A stretch of 64,000 bases of DNA from Aquila chrysaetos chrysaetos. Taxonomy: Eukaryota; Chordata; Aves; Accipitriformes; Accipitridae. Positions 50,356 through 64,000 of the stretch are shown here, piece by piece. The first letter of the stretch is position 1; each line of letters begins with the position of its first letter. The translations under genes were made by a program, and so were the position numbers. The notes beneath the pieces are model-generated. The model was not told the DNA's origin. It searched no databases and worked only from the letters and a program-made list of their open reading frames with translations. Location of the stretch: the NCBI RefSeq assembly GCF_900496995.4, contig NC_044020.1, positions 15,518,001-15,582,000 of the forward strand, given 5' to 3'.

Positions 50356-53300
50356 ACTGTGATTGAAATAGAAAGCCTAAAAGCTCTGAAGCTTAAATCT
50401 TAAATCTAAGTAGCAATAGATTGCTCCCTAAAATAATTCTGAAATATATATTTTTTTTAATCAAGTACTAGTCTAAAGCAAGTACTCAAACAGCAAAGAA
50501 CTTATAGATTTCAGAGACATCCAGTTGGAGATGAAAACAGCTGTGACTTGTAGCATGCCAAGAACTATTTCTGTCTTCTGATCTATAATAGCTAAAATGA
50601 TCTTCATTTGGACAAACTGACCAGAGAAATCCAAACTAGAAGTCACTTATAACTCAACTTAGCCTCTCCATCAAAGCATATATCTTCTGTTGCATGAAGC
50701 TACTCTTATCTAACTGTTCTTGAAGAAATTTTTTTTTTAAGGAAATACAACTGCATTTTAGAATCAGTGAGAAATCAGGATAAATACACTCTTGCTCCTA
50801 TAGACATTTCAGTGTAAAATAGTCTATTTTCCTACAAATTATTTTTCTTTAAAGAGTGCAAAGTTTACCTGTTCTCATGGGTGCTAGCAATTCAAAGTGA
50901 ATCATATCATGGCAACTGGTAGAGACAGCAGGGTTACTAGCTGGGATGGCTGTACCTTAGTCCTCACGTGGTTTCATTTACCCTAATTTTGGGTTACAAG
51001 CTAGGGAAAAGGAATAATTGACTGAGCCTTATAAATGCCATAGAAAGCAGGTGGGTGATTTTCATTGTTACTTTTGAATTGCCTTTGCATGTGACTAATA
51101 CGGGTGTGGTGGTTATGATAGTCACAGATCACAAACAATGCAGGAGTTAACATGCTTGATGCGAAGAGAATATAGAACTTCATATAACAATATGATCTTT
51201 ACTGATTTTTTTTTTAATCGTTTCTGCAGCAATTATAGGTGGTCTATCTAATTACTTGACATGGTTTTAGTTGAATTGTAGTTGAATCACCTGGCATTCA
51301 CTTGGCTTGTTCTTATTACATAAGGCAGTAGGACTGCATAATGCCTGATGAAAACCTCTATTATTTTTATTAACATATGTACAGCTTTATATATACTGAA
51401 GCAGCTAGAAACTAGCTGCACCAAATACTGCTATTTCAAAATCCAGCCCTTCTGGCAGTACCTCTGTCTGCCAGTAAGGACTTTGTATATTTTTTTTTAA
51501 ACAAATCTTCTTTAAAGGATAGCTCTCAAAATGTGACAGTCAGATCTTCGAGAGAGGTTTATAAAAATACTTGCTCTCACATGACAGTGTCAGCTCACTA
51601 GAGGTCTGGCTGTTAATAAAAGAGTTGCTATTTGGTGGCCTATCACCCAAGGTAGGTTACTTCTACTGGAACCTATAAATTAGCATTAGGCAAGTGAATT
51701 AAGTTGGACAATCTGGAACTGAAATTGTCTCCTAATATTCTCTGACAAGTGACAGTTGTCAGTGCTTTTCTTACGGGGGTAGTTTACTGATATTGAAGAG
51801 GCAGAACTTCAGTGTCCAGCACAACAGTTCCTCTGGCTAAAAGGTAGTATTGGCTCTAGACCTCTGTTTATGTCCTAGAAGGGTCAGTCTCTCCAATTTT
51901 TTAGCAAAATTAATTCAGCTTTACTCTTACTCTTTTAAAGAACATGTGAGAGGTGTTACCTTTCATCATAGCAGCAGCTGTGGTTCCTGCTAAATATCTG
52001 GGGTGGAAAAAAAATTGACATGGACAAGACTGACAATGCAACACAATGATTTTGACACTGTAAATAAAAAATTACATGGGTCAAATCTTTCTAGTTAACA
52101 CCAGGATTCCCATTAACTTGCATGGGTTGAGAAGTTGGCTCAATGACCACTGACCTGAGAACTGCAATTTCAAAGTCAGAAGAAAAGCAAAGCAAAAGCT
52201 CTGGGTGAGAGCATTGCCAAACAGGGGCAAACATGCCTGGGGTTTGCTGCCTGATGGTGTAAACACAGGTCCAAGGTGGTAGGTTTGAGCAGGCGGCCAC
52301 AGTAAAGAAACACAGCTCAAAGCTGGATGACAGAAAGGGAGAAAGCAGGAAAATGCTGCAAAGACAAGTTTGGAGGAACGCTTCTGGCACCAAGTGTCTT
52401 GCTACAGCTCCAGGTGACTAATTAGAAGAGTTACAAGGTTAGTGATGGAAAAAAGAGTTGTGGTAAAAACACAGGCTAAGACTAGACTTCATGCTTTTCA
52501 AAATCACCACTTTAATTTACTTCTCTTATGTGTATGAGAAATGCTCAATTTAACACATAATAGCAGTTACCAGCCCAAGTTTGATCCCTGCAGGATGCCC
52601 TTCAGCAAGGGCAGCTAAGCATCGCTCTCTGCAGGTATTGCTCATGCCTGCTTTCGTCTAGCGCAATGTGTGGCCTCAGAGAAAGGGTCAAGCACTCTGC
52701 TATTAGGTATATCCTTCTCTCTTTTTTTCCTTCCCTGCAGTTACATCTATAGTAGCGGGAAAATCAACAAATGCAAATTACCAGTCTTTGGAGGCATAAA
52801 AAATAAGTACTAGAAGCTGTGGTCTTGTACAGGTTGGAGATGACCTGCCACTTATGAATATGCTTCACAGGGCTTCAAAATAGCTGTAAGGACAGAGTTT
52901 AATTGTAGAAGGGGTAAAGCAAAGGTTCATATTAAAAAAAAAACAGTCTTAACTTCAGTATGAACTTTCTTTTTCTTTTTCTGTCAACTTTTTTGGTTCT
53001 TTTTGTCCCTTTTTTTTCATCTTTAGGTGTTGCTTTGGACAATGTCTTATTTCCTATATCCTATATCCTATTTCACAGGTAAATAATGAAACTACTTCTA
53101 TTTAAAATGTTACCTCAGACAACCATTTTAGCAATTGGTGCACTGCCTGTCACTGCAGTCTCAGAGTACTCAGGCTGCTGTGCAGGTAGCCTTGAATCAG
53201 AACTGGGACAGAATACGACAGTGCTTCTTTTGGAGTTCACAGCATTTGAAACCTGTATCTGATCCTTCCGAAGAACTTCACCAGCATCAGGAAGATGCTG

Positions 53301-54166
53301 ACTAATATTTGTCTGACTACATACTAGAAGAAAAAATACATGCAAAACCCAAGTGCTCTGTGAATCATGTAAAAGGTCAATTGAGAAACTGAAATGTAGT
53401 CGTTGGGAGGCTGAGAAAGCTTATTTGTGAAATCTGTTAGATTAGCAAATCTACTCAAATAAAATTGTTTTATATTTTATAAAGATCTATTAAATGTTAT
53501 ACAAGTACACGTTGAAGGCTGAAAAATAGCATCTATGAAATAACCAGTTATTAAAATTACTGATTATATGAGAAATTCCCTGGGAAGTTCTGGGACTATG
53601 GTACCACATCATGTTTGAATAATTTTTTTCTCCCTTTGATAAGTATTCTTGCAAAACCTTCCCCACTTTAGCCACATGTAACTGGGAACCTTAGCCTAGT
53701 AATGCCTTGGTGTGGGATAGATGTAACCTTTGTCTTGTTCCACGGCAACTTTTGTCTGTGAAAGTGCAAGACCAGGGTGACACGTTTAATTTAGGGAAAA
53801 GCTATATTTTAAGAAGTATATTTGTTTATCTTCCCTCATGTAGTCATAATTAAAAATGATGTGGGAAAGCCATTTTCTTCTTCATTCTGCCAAAAGGTAA
53901 CATACCAAGAAAGACAATCAAATCCCTCTCTCAAGAATGCCCAAGAGGTCCTGGCAGAGAGTGAAGACACGACCTCTTCTGCAAAAGGCTTTCTTTTCTC
54001 TGTTTGTGCTATGAAAGACTGCTGTAGCCATTTCTCCCTGAGTCCTACTTGTTCCTGAGTGTATATTTTTTTTCTCTCTTTCTCCTATTCAAGCAGGGAA
54101 TGTGGCTAAAGCACAGAACTGACAGGAAGCAAAACTTCCATAGCTTTTTCCACAGTACCTAAGCAA
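49401..54166. other. Upstream flank without a recognised gene
   Basis: Upstream of SLC15A5. Holds an A27 run (50325-50351), a tcctata triplication (53052-53072) and AT-rich unique sequence. Minus-strand open tracts at 52081-52393 and 53115-53345 resemble no known protein. In mammals the neighbour on this side is MGST1; none of its exons was recognised. Confidence 0.55.
50325..50351. repeat. A27 homopolymer
   Basis: Uninterrupted run of 27 A upstream of SLC15A5, preceded by 'attacctc'. No retrocopy body recognised. Confidence 0.9.
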
Positions 54167-54641
54167 GTGCAAGTACAAGTACAAGACATGGACATACTGG
54201 AGCGAGTCCAGTGAAGCGCCATGAAGATGAGAGGGGACTGAAGCATCTCACATAAAAGCAGAGGCTGAGTGAGCTGGGACTGTTCAGCCTGGAGGACAGA
54301 AGGCTCACGGGAATCTTATTAATATGTATATATACCTGAAGGGAGGGTGCAAAGAGGACAGAGCCAGGCTCTTTTCAGGGGTGGCCAGTAACAGGAGGAG
54401 AGGCATTGGGCACAAACTGAAACACAGGGAACTCAATTTAAACCAAGGTAAAAAATTCTGGGGTTGTCAAACACTGGAAGAGGTTGTATAGAGAGGTTGT
54501 GGAGTCTCCATCCTTGGAGATATTAAAAACCTGACTGGACACAGCGCTGAGCAACCTGCCGTAGGTGACTCTGCTTTGAGTAGGTGGGGTGGACTAGACA
54601 ATTGCCACAGCTGCTTTCCAACCTCAACCATTCTGTGATTC
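54167..54641 (+). mobile_element. CR1 LINE 3' end, 5'-truncated
   Basis: About 475 bp in sense orientation that follows the avian CR1 3' region throughout. Landmarks: agtacaagacatggacatactggag near the start, gactgttcagcctggaggac, ggcattgggcacaaactgaaacac, ggagtctccatccttggagat, and the terminal ttccaacctcaaccattctgtgattc. The element ends in the CR1-type octamer region (ttctgtga). It is 5' truncated, as most CR1 copies are, with moderate divergence and no coding capacity left. Confidence 0.95.
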
Positions 54642-55439
54642 GAGCAGCAACAGTAAATACTTTGCCAAAGCAGAATCTAAGCAAGAAGATGACAGAGGAA
54701 AAAAAAAATAGTTTCTTGACCAGTTGCTGGGTATGCCCTCTATGAGTGAGAAAGGTTTGCTAATTTACTTTTATAATTTTTTTTCAGGGAGATGGTTTTA
54801 AAATTGCTGATCCTCAAACCTTTGCTATAAATGAGAATTATTTTGGCATGATCACACTGTTCCTTCAAACCGCACATGTTTTATTTTGGGGATTTTGTTC
54901 AAACATATATAATTATCTATGCTAAGCAGTTTTTCATATGTTCTAAGGCTTTTGTCTTATTGCACCTAGTTGACAGTTTTATAATTCAGGAGTAATTGAA
55001 TTGCAATTATTTTTCATGATGCATGGTACGGTTTTATATCACGTTGTTGGCAGATATTCTTTATGATGTCGTTTGGTCTAATGGGAAAATTAGAAGTAGC
55101 TCTATCATATAGAAAGATGGCTTTTTTGTGTCATGTTATAGTTTGTAGATGGCACTCAGGATATTTTCTTTTGACATATAGATTTTTAGGTAGGGACTGA
55201 AATGAGATTCTAAAGCAGGGTTCACAGTTGAGACAATATTATCTGTACATCCAAGATGATTTCAACTATTCTCCCATAGTGACAGTTCATTTATATTCAA
55301 GTCCATTTAGTAGACTGTGGTTAGTATTCTAAAATACATATATAAGTACTATGTGATGGTGGAGTTTCTGCTCTAAATTCATCCCTTATCCAACGTAACT
55401 GGTTTCAGAGAAGCCAGGAAAAGATGTCAGCATCTTTTT

Positions 55440-55680
55440 TAGAAGCAAATTTTCATCAGAACAGGGGATTGACAGTAGATCTCCCACCTCACTGAAGAGC
55501 TTTCCAACCACTGCAGTGCCTAGATAGTCTCTTAATCTCTCCTGCTGGAGCTGTAACACATTGTGTAAAGCTTTATGAGCTATAGGGAAGCTGACTTAGA
55601 AACCTAGAGATTAGGACTACTCTCCTGGAATTTGGGGAGAGGCAAATTCAAGGCTCTGTGTCAATGAATAGTTAATTATG
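55440..55680 (+). repeat. Possible old dispersed amniote repeat
   Basis: 'agatctcccacctca', then 'aaccactgcagtgcc', 'aggactactctcctgg' and 'ggggagaggcaaattcaagg' recall a repeat common in turtle and crocodile DNA, but I cannot name the family. Low support. Confidence 0.3.
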
Positions 55681-56282
55681 CCTACAAAATAGATAGTCCT
55701 CAACAGACAGGAGTGAGAAAGCACTATCTGAGAAAAGCACAGTTTGGCACGTTGGATGTAGGAGAATAGTAGAAAATGAGAGCTGAATGCTAGAGCCAGC
55801 AGAGCATCCTTTTACAAAGGGAAAAGAAATACTTTAAACTTTTCAGTTTTGCCCACAAAATAATATTTGGAATCTCACAAGTTTTCACGGGATGGGTCAA
55901 TGATCATATGAAACCTAGATCATATGTCCATATACCATTCTCATAAACAGATGACCGCATAAAAGTTGATGATGGAAAGTTTCAGATAGCCATCTTGAAA
56001 CCTTTTTTATTTCCTTCATCTGTTCATATACATTTCCACCTTGTAAACTGGTACAGGAAAGAGCAATACATAACTTTATTTATTCAGCTGCAAACTTGAA
56101 TGTCCACAATGTCAAAACTGTGTGAGTTACTAGAGACTCTCTCTACAGTACCTTGTGTGGCTTGATTGAAGGAGAAACTGGCAGAATTTAAAATGTTTCT
56201 CCTTGTAATGGCCAATATTTTCTCAATAAAAATGTTTTTTGGAGAGTTTGGAAATGAAAACGGAGTTTTCAGTCTTTATGAA

Positions 56283-56395
56283 TGGTGTTAGCATTGCCAG
56301 CAGGTCAAGGGAGGGCATCCTTCCACTCTGCTCAGCACTGATGAGGGGATGTCTGGAGTACTGGGTACAATGTCCTCTATCATCAGCAGTTTGCC
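56283..56395 (+). mobile_element. CR1 LINE fragment
   Basis: Landmarks are gccagcaggtcaagggaggg, catccttccactctgctcagcac and 'tgtctggagtactgggtaca', which match the CR1 segment just upstream of the part preserved at 54167-54641. Same orientation, but the order on the chromosome is reversed, so it is a separate insertion or a rearranged piece. Confidence 0.85.
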
Positions 56396-56754
56396 TAAAA
56401 TGAGTGAAACTGAAGTTAAACTCCTAATCTGGGGATAGGTACAGTAGAACTGTTTCAAAATTAGCTCTTATTCTTGCAGCAGAGGCAGGCAGGTTGAAAT
56501 TTTATACCAAGCATGATCAGATTTTTTTTTGCTAAGGGTTTCAGGGTATATCTTCCAGACGTGCATCTGAACTGAAACCATGAGTCTGAACAGGTCTGGG
56601 CAGGTTTGTATCCTGATGTTATCTCCCAAGTGCAGGCAATTTTTTAAGCTTTCTATTATGTTTGACACGTAATGTGGAAGCCACATGTGTCTTCTAAAGT
56701 GGGAAGCCACATGTTGCTTCTTTTTTTCTCTGGCACACAACTACATTAGGGCCT

Positions 56755-56880
56755 CTATGTCACCTGCATTTAACTATTGTAATGACTTTTGACTGGTGTC
56801 CCAGCACACTGAATTAGCAAGCTACAAGTAGTACAAAATGCTACTGCTAGGATCTAATCCAGCATAAGGAAGGGTAAATA
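56755..56880 (+). mobile_element. Decayed LINE fragment with YCN motif of the RT C-terminus
   Basis: Reads NYCND, a gap, and then YKMLLLGS in one frame, similar to the (L/F)DYCNxLLxGxP...LQxVQNxAAR stretch near the end of L2/CR1-type reverse transcriptases. It contains stops. Supported by remembered consensus only. Confidence 0.5.
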
Positions 56881-59800
56881 TGTAGCTGCAGTTGTACTTT
56901 TAATTGGAAATAAGAAATGGAAATAAGAAACCAAAGGTCTCTTAGGATACTACAGACAATACAATTCAGGTTGAGCTCTTACTTTACTTTGTCTGGACTT
57001 TCAAAACTTTTGTGAAGAAAAACGAGCCTGAATAAGAATTCTAGTTCTAAAACCCATGGGAATGAGGCTCATCCCTAATTTGAAATAGGCAGGTCATTAG
57101 GAGTTTCCCTACTTGCTAAGGAGGATTGTATCATGTTACTTCAACGTGTTTAGATGTAGACATATATGCATCCTAATAATCAGCCTTCTTTCTGCTTGCT
57201 TTCTCCCTATATGGCATAGTGAGACCATGAAAGTGACTAAAGGCCACCCTCATCATATGGCTGAAGCATATTGGTCTGCAGACATACATGTACACATTTT
57301 GTTGCAATCAGCTCTTCTGAACACTGATTTTCAAATGCAGATGACAAACAGTCAATATTTTAGGAATAATTCTGGGGAATTCCATACACGGCTTCTGAAA
57401 CCACAGTTTGTGTGCAGCAGCAGGTCACATAAACTGCTTTATTTAGTTTCCAAGGAAGTCAGCTGGTGCTTGGGATAGCATATAATTTTCAGTCAGTGGT
57501 ATAGGTGATAAACTCTCCATCTTCTCTTCCTTGTTGTTTCTTTTCCCAGTACTCTTGTACCAGACTTTGAGAAAGGGGCTGCACAGAGGCTTAGCTCTCA
57601 CCACATCTGCCTCTAGGATTTTTACAGCCTCCAAAAGCTAGTCCAGTAGCACACAGGAACCTTAGCAAAGGGCAGAATCTTTGGCCCAGATATGAGTCTC
57701 AATGTAAGAATGGTTTGCCTTATCAGAAGTCCTCAGCACCTCCAGTCTTCACATCAGTCCATACAAGCTATGGCTGCTTGGGGCCTCAGGAAAGGTGTGG
57801 GATGTACTCAGATACCAACCTTCTGGCACCAATACCTCCAGATTTTAACACAATTCTACTCCTCAGCTGATTGCTTATGAGTTTCACTAATGCTGTACTA
57901 AAATGTTGTCACTGAATCCATCTAGTACTTTCTTCCTACAGTCCTTCAAAGAGATGCAATGGAGAGGTTAAGTACACTGTACATAGGCAAAAAGAGAAAG
58001 AAACCTTGGATTTGCTCATTCTCTTTCAGACTTTCTTTAGTTAGCTAGAGTAAAACACAGTATTAAACCACTGTACAGCTTATAAGGAAGTACCCTGAGT
58101 TGTCTTTAAATATCAGAAGGCAGCATGTATGCTACTGATTTATTACTGGAGACAAGACAGACTAGTGTCTGTTACATGTTATAAGTGATTTGGCTATCAT
58201 TTCAAACAAAGCATGCTTTTTTATTAAAAGTACTTCAGTTCCCTGTTTTTAAACCATCAATAAATAGAAAAAGGAGAGGGACAACACATACCAACTTAGT
58301 GGAGAATGAAATCAGTATGTTGCTATTAAAAAAAAAAGATTTTTCAGAATATGGCTAAGGAATCATCATTGCAGAAGCGTGATTTTAAAGGCCCACTGAC
58401 ACTGTCAGTAGAGGGTGCTCAGCTCTGTCAGGAAGGTGCTTTTGAAAATCAGTAGACATTATGACTCAGAGGGTGTTCAATGGCTTGCACTGATGATGTG
58501 TGAGAGTAAGAAAATATATTTTGTTAACTTGTAAGTGTGGGCAGCATCTATATTTAATTTCTCTGGATGTCTTGCCATTGAACATAGCAGGTGAAAAAAA
58601 CCCTGGTAATTAACTTCAACTTAAACATAGTCGATTAACTTTTTTCAACTTCAGTTACTGTTTAACCTGACTGATTTTGACTGAAACAGATTAAAGAAGG
58701 TTTACATAATCCTTTCCACTGATGGAATTGGTGGGTGCTGTGATGTCTGTCCCAGGGTAGTGATGTCTTCAGCTGCAAAGGTTTATGAAGGCAACATCTC
58801 CCCATGCCTCAAATGCCGAGATCAATACATAGTGTAACTTTATAGCCGGCTGTACTTCTGGGCCTCTGCTATTTGATGACTTGAATACACTTTTTCCTGA
58901 CTACTTATGGCAGTTTAAAGATATCACTGAATTTCCAAAAGTATAGTTACTCCCACCTAAATTCCAGTCTATGAGATCTGAATCTGTATTTGGAAATATT
59001 GTTTTCAATTGCTGCTTAAAAAATATACAACCATCAATGGCTGTTACACCTGCTATTCAGGGCTCACGCAGAATGCTTGTCATGTTCAATACAAGAACCA
59101 CCTGCAATATCTGTCCATGCAGTCTTCAAAGCATGGAAGCAATTTAAGAGAATGAAAACCAGAATAATAATTATTAACTTTGTTTACATTTGATACATCT
59201 TTAAGATTAGGAGGTTTTGGTTTTTAAACACTGGACTTTAAATTTCACTCTTAATTGCTGGTTGTGTGAATTTCAGGATAGAAATAGAATTGTTTACATG
59301 GATTATACAGTATTTAAAAATAATCCTTCCCCATTTCGAGACATGCAGTATACTACATTTTGAAAAATTCATTTTTCAGAGGTGCACTTGAATGTGTGAT
59401 TCCAAAACAATATAATCAGACCAAATAGCTTTATCAAAGATAGCAATTCAAAGCTTTTAGTGCAAATGCATCACAAATGCTTACACTTAGAAATTCTCTT
59501 TGTAAGATTGTGTTTACAGACTCTGCCACAATAGGGAAAAGAACAAAAATATCTTTGATGATTTAGCAGAGAAAAGGGTAGTACTGAAAAAGAGATGAGA
59601 AAGAATGGGATGCAAGACACTATTGAAAAATAATTGATACTGTTACAGGAAGAAAGGCTAAACTCAAAAAGAAAGACAGAGAGGGAATGATAATGAAATA
59701 GGTTTGGTATTAGATGTTCACATTTTACAATTAGATACATAAGTGTTTGTACATCAGTAAAGTTTTGTCACATTCATACTACACATTGACCTAAAACCAC

Positions 59801-62800
59801 ATTTGAGTTTCTCAGCTTTCCTCCCTATTGTTTTCTCCTTGACAGACTTTTTGAAGATCTTAGATATAAAATCTCTTAGTGAGACGTAGATCAAGTAACT
59901 GTATTTGTGGCAGAAGAGATGAAGGTGGAGGAATGCAAACCAGGTTTTGGCTATCACACCGGGATCTGACAGGAAAAGAAAAGCATAGGGACACCCTAAC
60001 TTCCTCACCCAGTTCCTCTGGCCGAGTAGGAATGGCGAAGGAGAACCCTACGTGCCAAGTGAGGCACAAGGGGACCACACGGGCCACACTGTTTAACAGT
60101 GGTACAGCCCCATCACCAAAAGGCTTGCCTCTCTCCGTGTGTAACAGTGGGCATCAAGTTTGGAGGGAAAACCTCAGGTTGTAACCGAAAAAAGCCTGGA
60201 ATTGGCCCAAGAAATCAGTCTGCATACATGTAACAGGAACCGACACCTCAGCACTTTGCAGAGTTTTAGTGAAGATTATATTTAGTTTTTACTGCCACGG
60301 TATCTCTCTATCTGCTATACACAATTCCCTTCAGTCCCCTTTCCCAAAGAAAACACCACAAACATACTAGAGAGAACAGTAAGACTTTAAGACAAGTACT
60401 TTAAAAATAGTAAGTGTTAAACTTCGGATGACCTGTGCAAATCTGTTCAGTCTTTTTTTTTTTTTTTTTCTCCTGGATTGTGAATAGTCTTTAATTAAAA
60501 AATAAAATTTGTTAAGAATCTCAAAGCACAAGATGGATTTACTCTGGGGATAATTGCCATGAAATGAGAGTTTCTGTAAAGCCCAGCTTTACTTTTTGCA
60601 GAGCATGGAAAGTGTGGAGTGGATGAAGTAGAGGTACGGACCACTAGTAACCCCAAGTGCCAAGCTAAGGAAATCACATTGGCTTCCACCTTTTCCTTCC
60701 AGTCTCCACCTTCTTTCTTTTTGCTATAATTTCTGCCCCATCCTCTCAATTTCTCCACCCTGCTGCTATTTTTACTTACCTCCAATTTAACCTGGCCTTT
60801 ATTTACTTTTTCCTATCCCTGCACACTCTTATTATTCCTCCACAGAGAGCAGCAGGAACTGAGATTTCTGTATCATTATTCCTCTTCAGCCTGTTCCCAG
60901 ACTACTTTTTGTTATCACTACCTTTTTCTTCACTCTCCCTTTCTACAGTTTTGCTGCCTTTTCTTTGAAGGGGATGGCAAGGTAAAGAAAGATGTAAGAA
61001 AACAGAAGCTGGTGAGAATTTATTTTCTTCGAATATGCCAGCTCTTTAAAAATCGAACAATTACACTACATGGGTCCAGATTAGCAAAAATCCGGCAGAT
61101 TCATGCTTGTCAGGCCAGACTTGTGCAAAACTTGCCTGCCTTGCTGTCCGCCACTCCCACAGCAGCCTGCTGGCTGGACTGCCTTCAAGTCAGGAGTGAC
61201 ACATGCTCCAGAGCCTACATGTCTTTAACCATCTAAGTGCATGCTTAGGAGCAGGGACGGGATAGAGTATGCTCTCTGCAAAGGGAATCTTCTGACGATG
61301 CCAGTGCTACAAATCCAACAATCTTTCCAGGGCATACAAACTGAGATTTTAGAGGAATACGCAGTTACTTAATACAGGCAGATATTTAGCATATTTGGCA
61401 AGTGTTTCAAGGGATGAGGATGGCACCTTTGGCTCCAGTGCCTTTCCATAATTTCAAGTTCATGTTCCATGGAAGACTTGCAATGAGTTTATTTCTCCCA
61501 GATTACTATACCTCACTACATCAAAATAAACACTGAATTCAAATCAGATTTTACATTTACTTATTGTTGATAGAGCAGATAACTTGGTCTGGCTCTTTCC
61601 AAGAGAAAAGAATCATGCTTCTTGCTGAAAAAAATGTCAGGGAGATATTTAATATGATTGCAACTAACTGTTAATATTCAGGCAGCAGACAGAAGAAAAA
61701 ATAGCATAGTTATATAGTCCCACTGCAGAGATGTAACATTTGTAAGATAATCTCCAACGCAGTGCTTGCAGGTCACGTTTGTTCGCATACTTCAGAGGAA
61801 TGTTTTCTAATCATCCAAAGAAATTTACAGTGTTGTGTTGAGTTGACACCACTTGAAATCAGGTCAGCAAGCAAGAGATCCATAATGAAAACAGCTGTAT
61901 AGCACTTGTATGTGCTATGCAAGTGGCCGCTGCTTCCAGTTTGGTGATGAAAACATGATACATATTTTTCACAGTGAAAGATTTTGGCAGTCACACAACC
62001 ATGCTTTCATGGGGTTGTGAAATCCTGAGCAGATCCACGCTTGAATCTTAAGTTTTAAAACTTCTTTCTTTTCATAGTCCATAGTGTGTTTCACCTCTGG
62101 ATTTTGCAGGTAACCCTCAGTAGGTCTGGCAGAGTTTGCCCTTCTCTGCGGGAGAAAATGGAATATATCAACCAAGAGTAGGTAGGATTTCAAGTCTTTG
62201 GCATTGAATAAGGGAAAGAGTAAAAGTTAGGTTTCAGAATATGTGTATGAAAGTATCTGTTAATATATTTGCTATGATATAGAGTAGTGTGTTCAAAATG
62301 CATCTTACCAGAGCACTGTTTTTCAACAACTTATTTGTGAATTTTAAAGTGTGAATGCGTATCCAGAGGCTCAACCTGATAGTATTCAAGAGTCTCAATT
62401 TTCACAGGATGTCTCTAACTAGTCACTTTTGAAAACGTTGTCTGTTGCTAATTAAGTCTGGCATGTGTCTGTCAGATAGGCAGGGAATGTTATTTGCCAC
62501 ACTAGAGGTGGGTCAGTTATGATACAGAGAATTTGTGGCCCCCTTGCAAATCAACAGCAAGGCCAAACATAGAAATGAAGAATCCTAAATAAGATCAGAG
62601 GAGAGGCTATGGTCCTAGATAATGACTCTAGTTACATAAGGATGAAATCAAAGCCATTCCAAGTTTAACATGGGAGGGAAAAAAAAAGAAGCCTTTTCAA
62701 AATATCCAACAGTGTGTCAATCAGATCATGGGCTTGATGTGTGGGACACACCATTTAAAGCCTTTCTGTCACTGGTACTGAGCGTTATCTTGATGTCTGT

Positions 62801-64000
62801 CTTGTTGGGAGAATAACTTCTGTCCTGAACCCACAGAATTTTTCCAAGCAGACGTTCTCTAAATTGCTCTGCCTTGCAAAAACACAATTAATTTAAGTGA
62901 ATCTGATTTTTCCAAAATCAGTCATTAAAATAAGCCCTACCAAGCTGTAAACCTTGTCGGATCCCTTGGCAAGGATTGTTCTTCCCTGCTTATTTGAAAT
63001 CAGAAAACAAATACTGTACTCCAAGTATTGCAAGATATTTAGCAATTTTTTACAATGGCACAGATTTCTATTCAGTTCTCAGGAGCGGCTTCATAACAAG
63101 GTGACACTGACTTCTGATAGTTAGCAGACATAAAATGGTCTTATTCTGCACAAGAGTTGGATCCTGAGAAATTCTTCTGTGCTCAGTGATATGGCTGCTG
63201 ATGCTACTGCCAGAAACCTTATATTTTACTGCCTCAGTGAAATGTTTTTGCCACACTCTTGTGATCATTAATGATATTTAATACAGCCCATAATGTGCTA
63301 CCATTATCCTTGGCCACAGGAAAACATGGTTTGTATCTGAAGCTGCTCAGTCTTTCTGATTTGGGCCTTATCTGCACTCAAGACCTTTGCCAGCATAACA
63401 CTTTGGTTGCCTTTTTTCTTTTAGCTGCTACCGTAACACCAATAAAGACTTCAGTGTGCAATGCAGTACAAACTCACCACAGATATGCTCCCCTTGCTAT
63501 ACAGGGATGACGACATGACTGAATGCTATTTTACAGGGCTGTAACAACAACCAATGGGTTGTATTACTTTAACTACGGTGGTATATTTAAAGTGGCACAA
63601 TTTTGGAGCACAGACAAAGCCTTATTTACCACTTGAGGTATAACAGCTGCATAAAAAATTATATTCCACAGATAAATCATCCCATGATGGTGGCAAAATA
63701 CTGCATTTAGCATCTCTCTGTGCCAGTAAGAGAGCCAACAAGACTTCAGACACCTGCTAATGGAAAACAGAGAGGCAGCTTATTTTTATTACCTTCAAAG
63801 TTTTTTGATACTAAGCTTCATATTTGTCAGGAATTGCTGATTTTATTTCCCCTGTGGAAATTCAAACTTTGCTGAAAAACAAAGAGAAAGAATTTCTGGT
63901 CTTTTCCTGATTTTTTTCAACAAGCTGTGATACTGAGCTTTTGTATTCCCTAATCCAAACCTGCACTGACCATATTCCAGGAGACATTATTGTGGATAGA
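56881..64000. other. Far upstream flank, no gene recognised
   Basis: AT-rich sequence with a T17 run (60453-60469) and slightly more CpG around 59950-60190. The plus-strand open tract 57113-57478 (121 codons) and the antisense pair near 59860-60184 match nothing known and have no splice or initiation support. Confidence 0.5.

Noticed and set aside
57113..57478. 121-codon plus-strand open frame
   Set aside because: No known domain, no initiation or splice context, no support beyond openness.
1..64000. Exons of the expected neighbours DERA and MGST1, tRNA genes, CRISPR-like arrays, endogenous retrovirus
   Set aside because: Looked for by eye with remembered protein and structural motifs; none found. 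A translated search would be needed to exclude small exons.

Overview
This window looks like bird nuclear DNA. It is AT-rich and intron-dominated, and it carries CR1 LINE tails that end in the typical 'ccattctgtgattc' sequence. It also has A/C-rich and homopolymer low-complexity tracts. I found no operons, no bacterial-type signals and no convincing tRNA or rRNA. The species cannot be named from sequence alone.

One protein-coding gene is well supported: a complete nine-exon SLC15A5 gene (proton-coupled oligopeptide transporter family member 5, an orphan member) on the minus strand. It runs from an ATG at 49098 to a TAA at 13956-13958. The nine coding segments are (in transcription order) 49098-48729, 46931-46709, 40693-40524, 36531-36308, 33777-33591, 28808-28620, 24255-24124, 16040-15932 and 14064-13956. 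They join in phase without any frame break into 1713 nt (570 aa plus stop), close to the recalled mammalian length of about 579 aa. All introns are GT-AG, although the donor of intron 2 is weak and lies 4 nt from a better-looking decoy. The last exon, only 35 codons, was found by extending the splice phase and by its resemblance to the mammalian C-terminus.

Layout: 1-13955 is the 3' flank. It has no recognised gene, a small CpG-rich patch (about 3430-3620), a local duplication (about 10.24 and 10.69 kb) and a decayed antisense LINE reverse-transcriptase fragment (about 12.17-12.67 kb). 13956-49098 is SLC15A5, whose introns hold one CR1 remnant, several MIR-like remnants, two near-perfect palindromes and homopolymer tracts. 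49099-64000 is the 5' flank, with no recognised gene and a cluster of LINE remnants between 54.1 and 56.9 kb. In mammals SLC15A5 lies between DERA and MGST1; I recognised no exon of either, so both may lie outside the window.

I did not find a new multi-gene system. The points most worth checking are the intron 2 donor, the departures of this transporter from the POT family signatures, the isolated CpG patch and the duplicated segment that keeps a shared reading frame.
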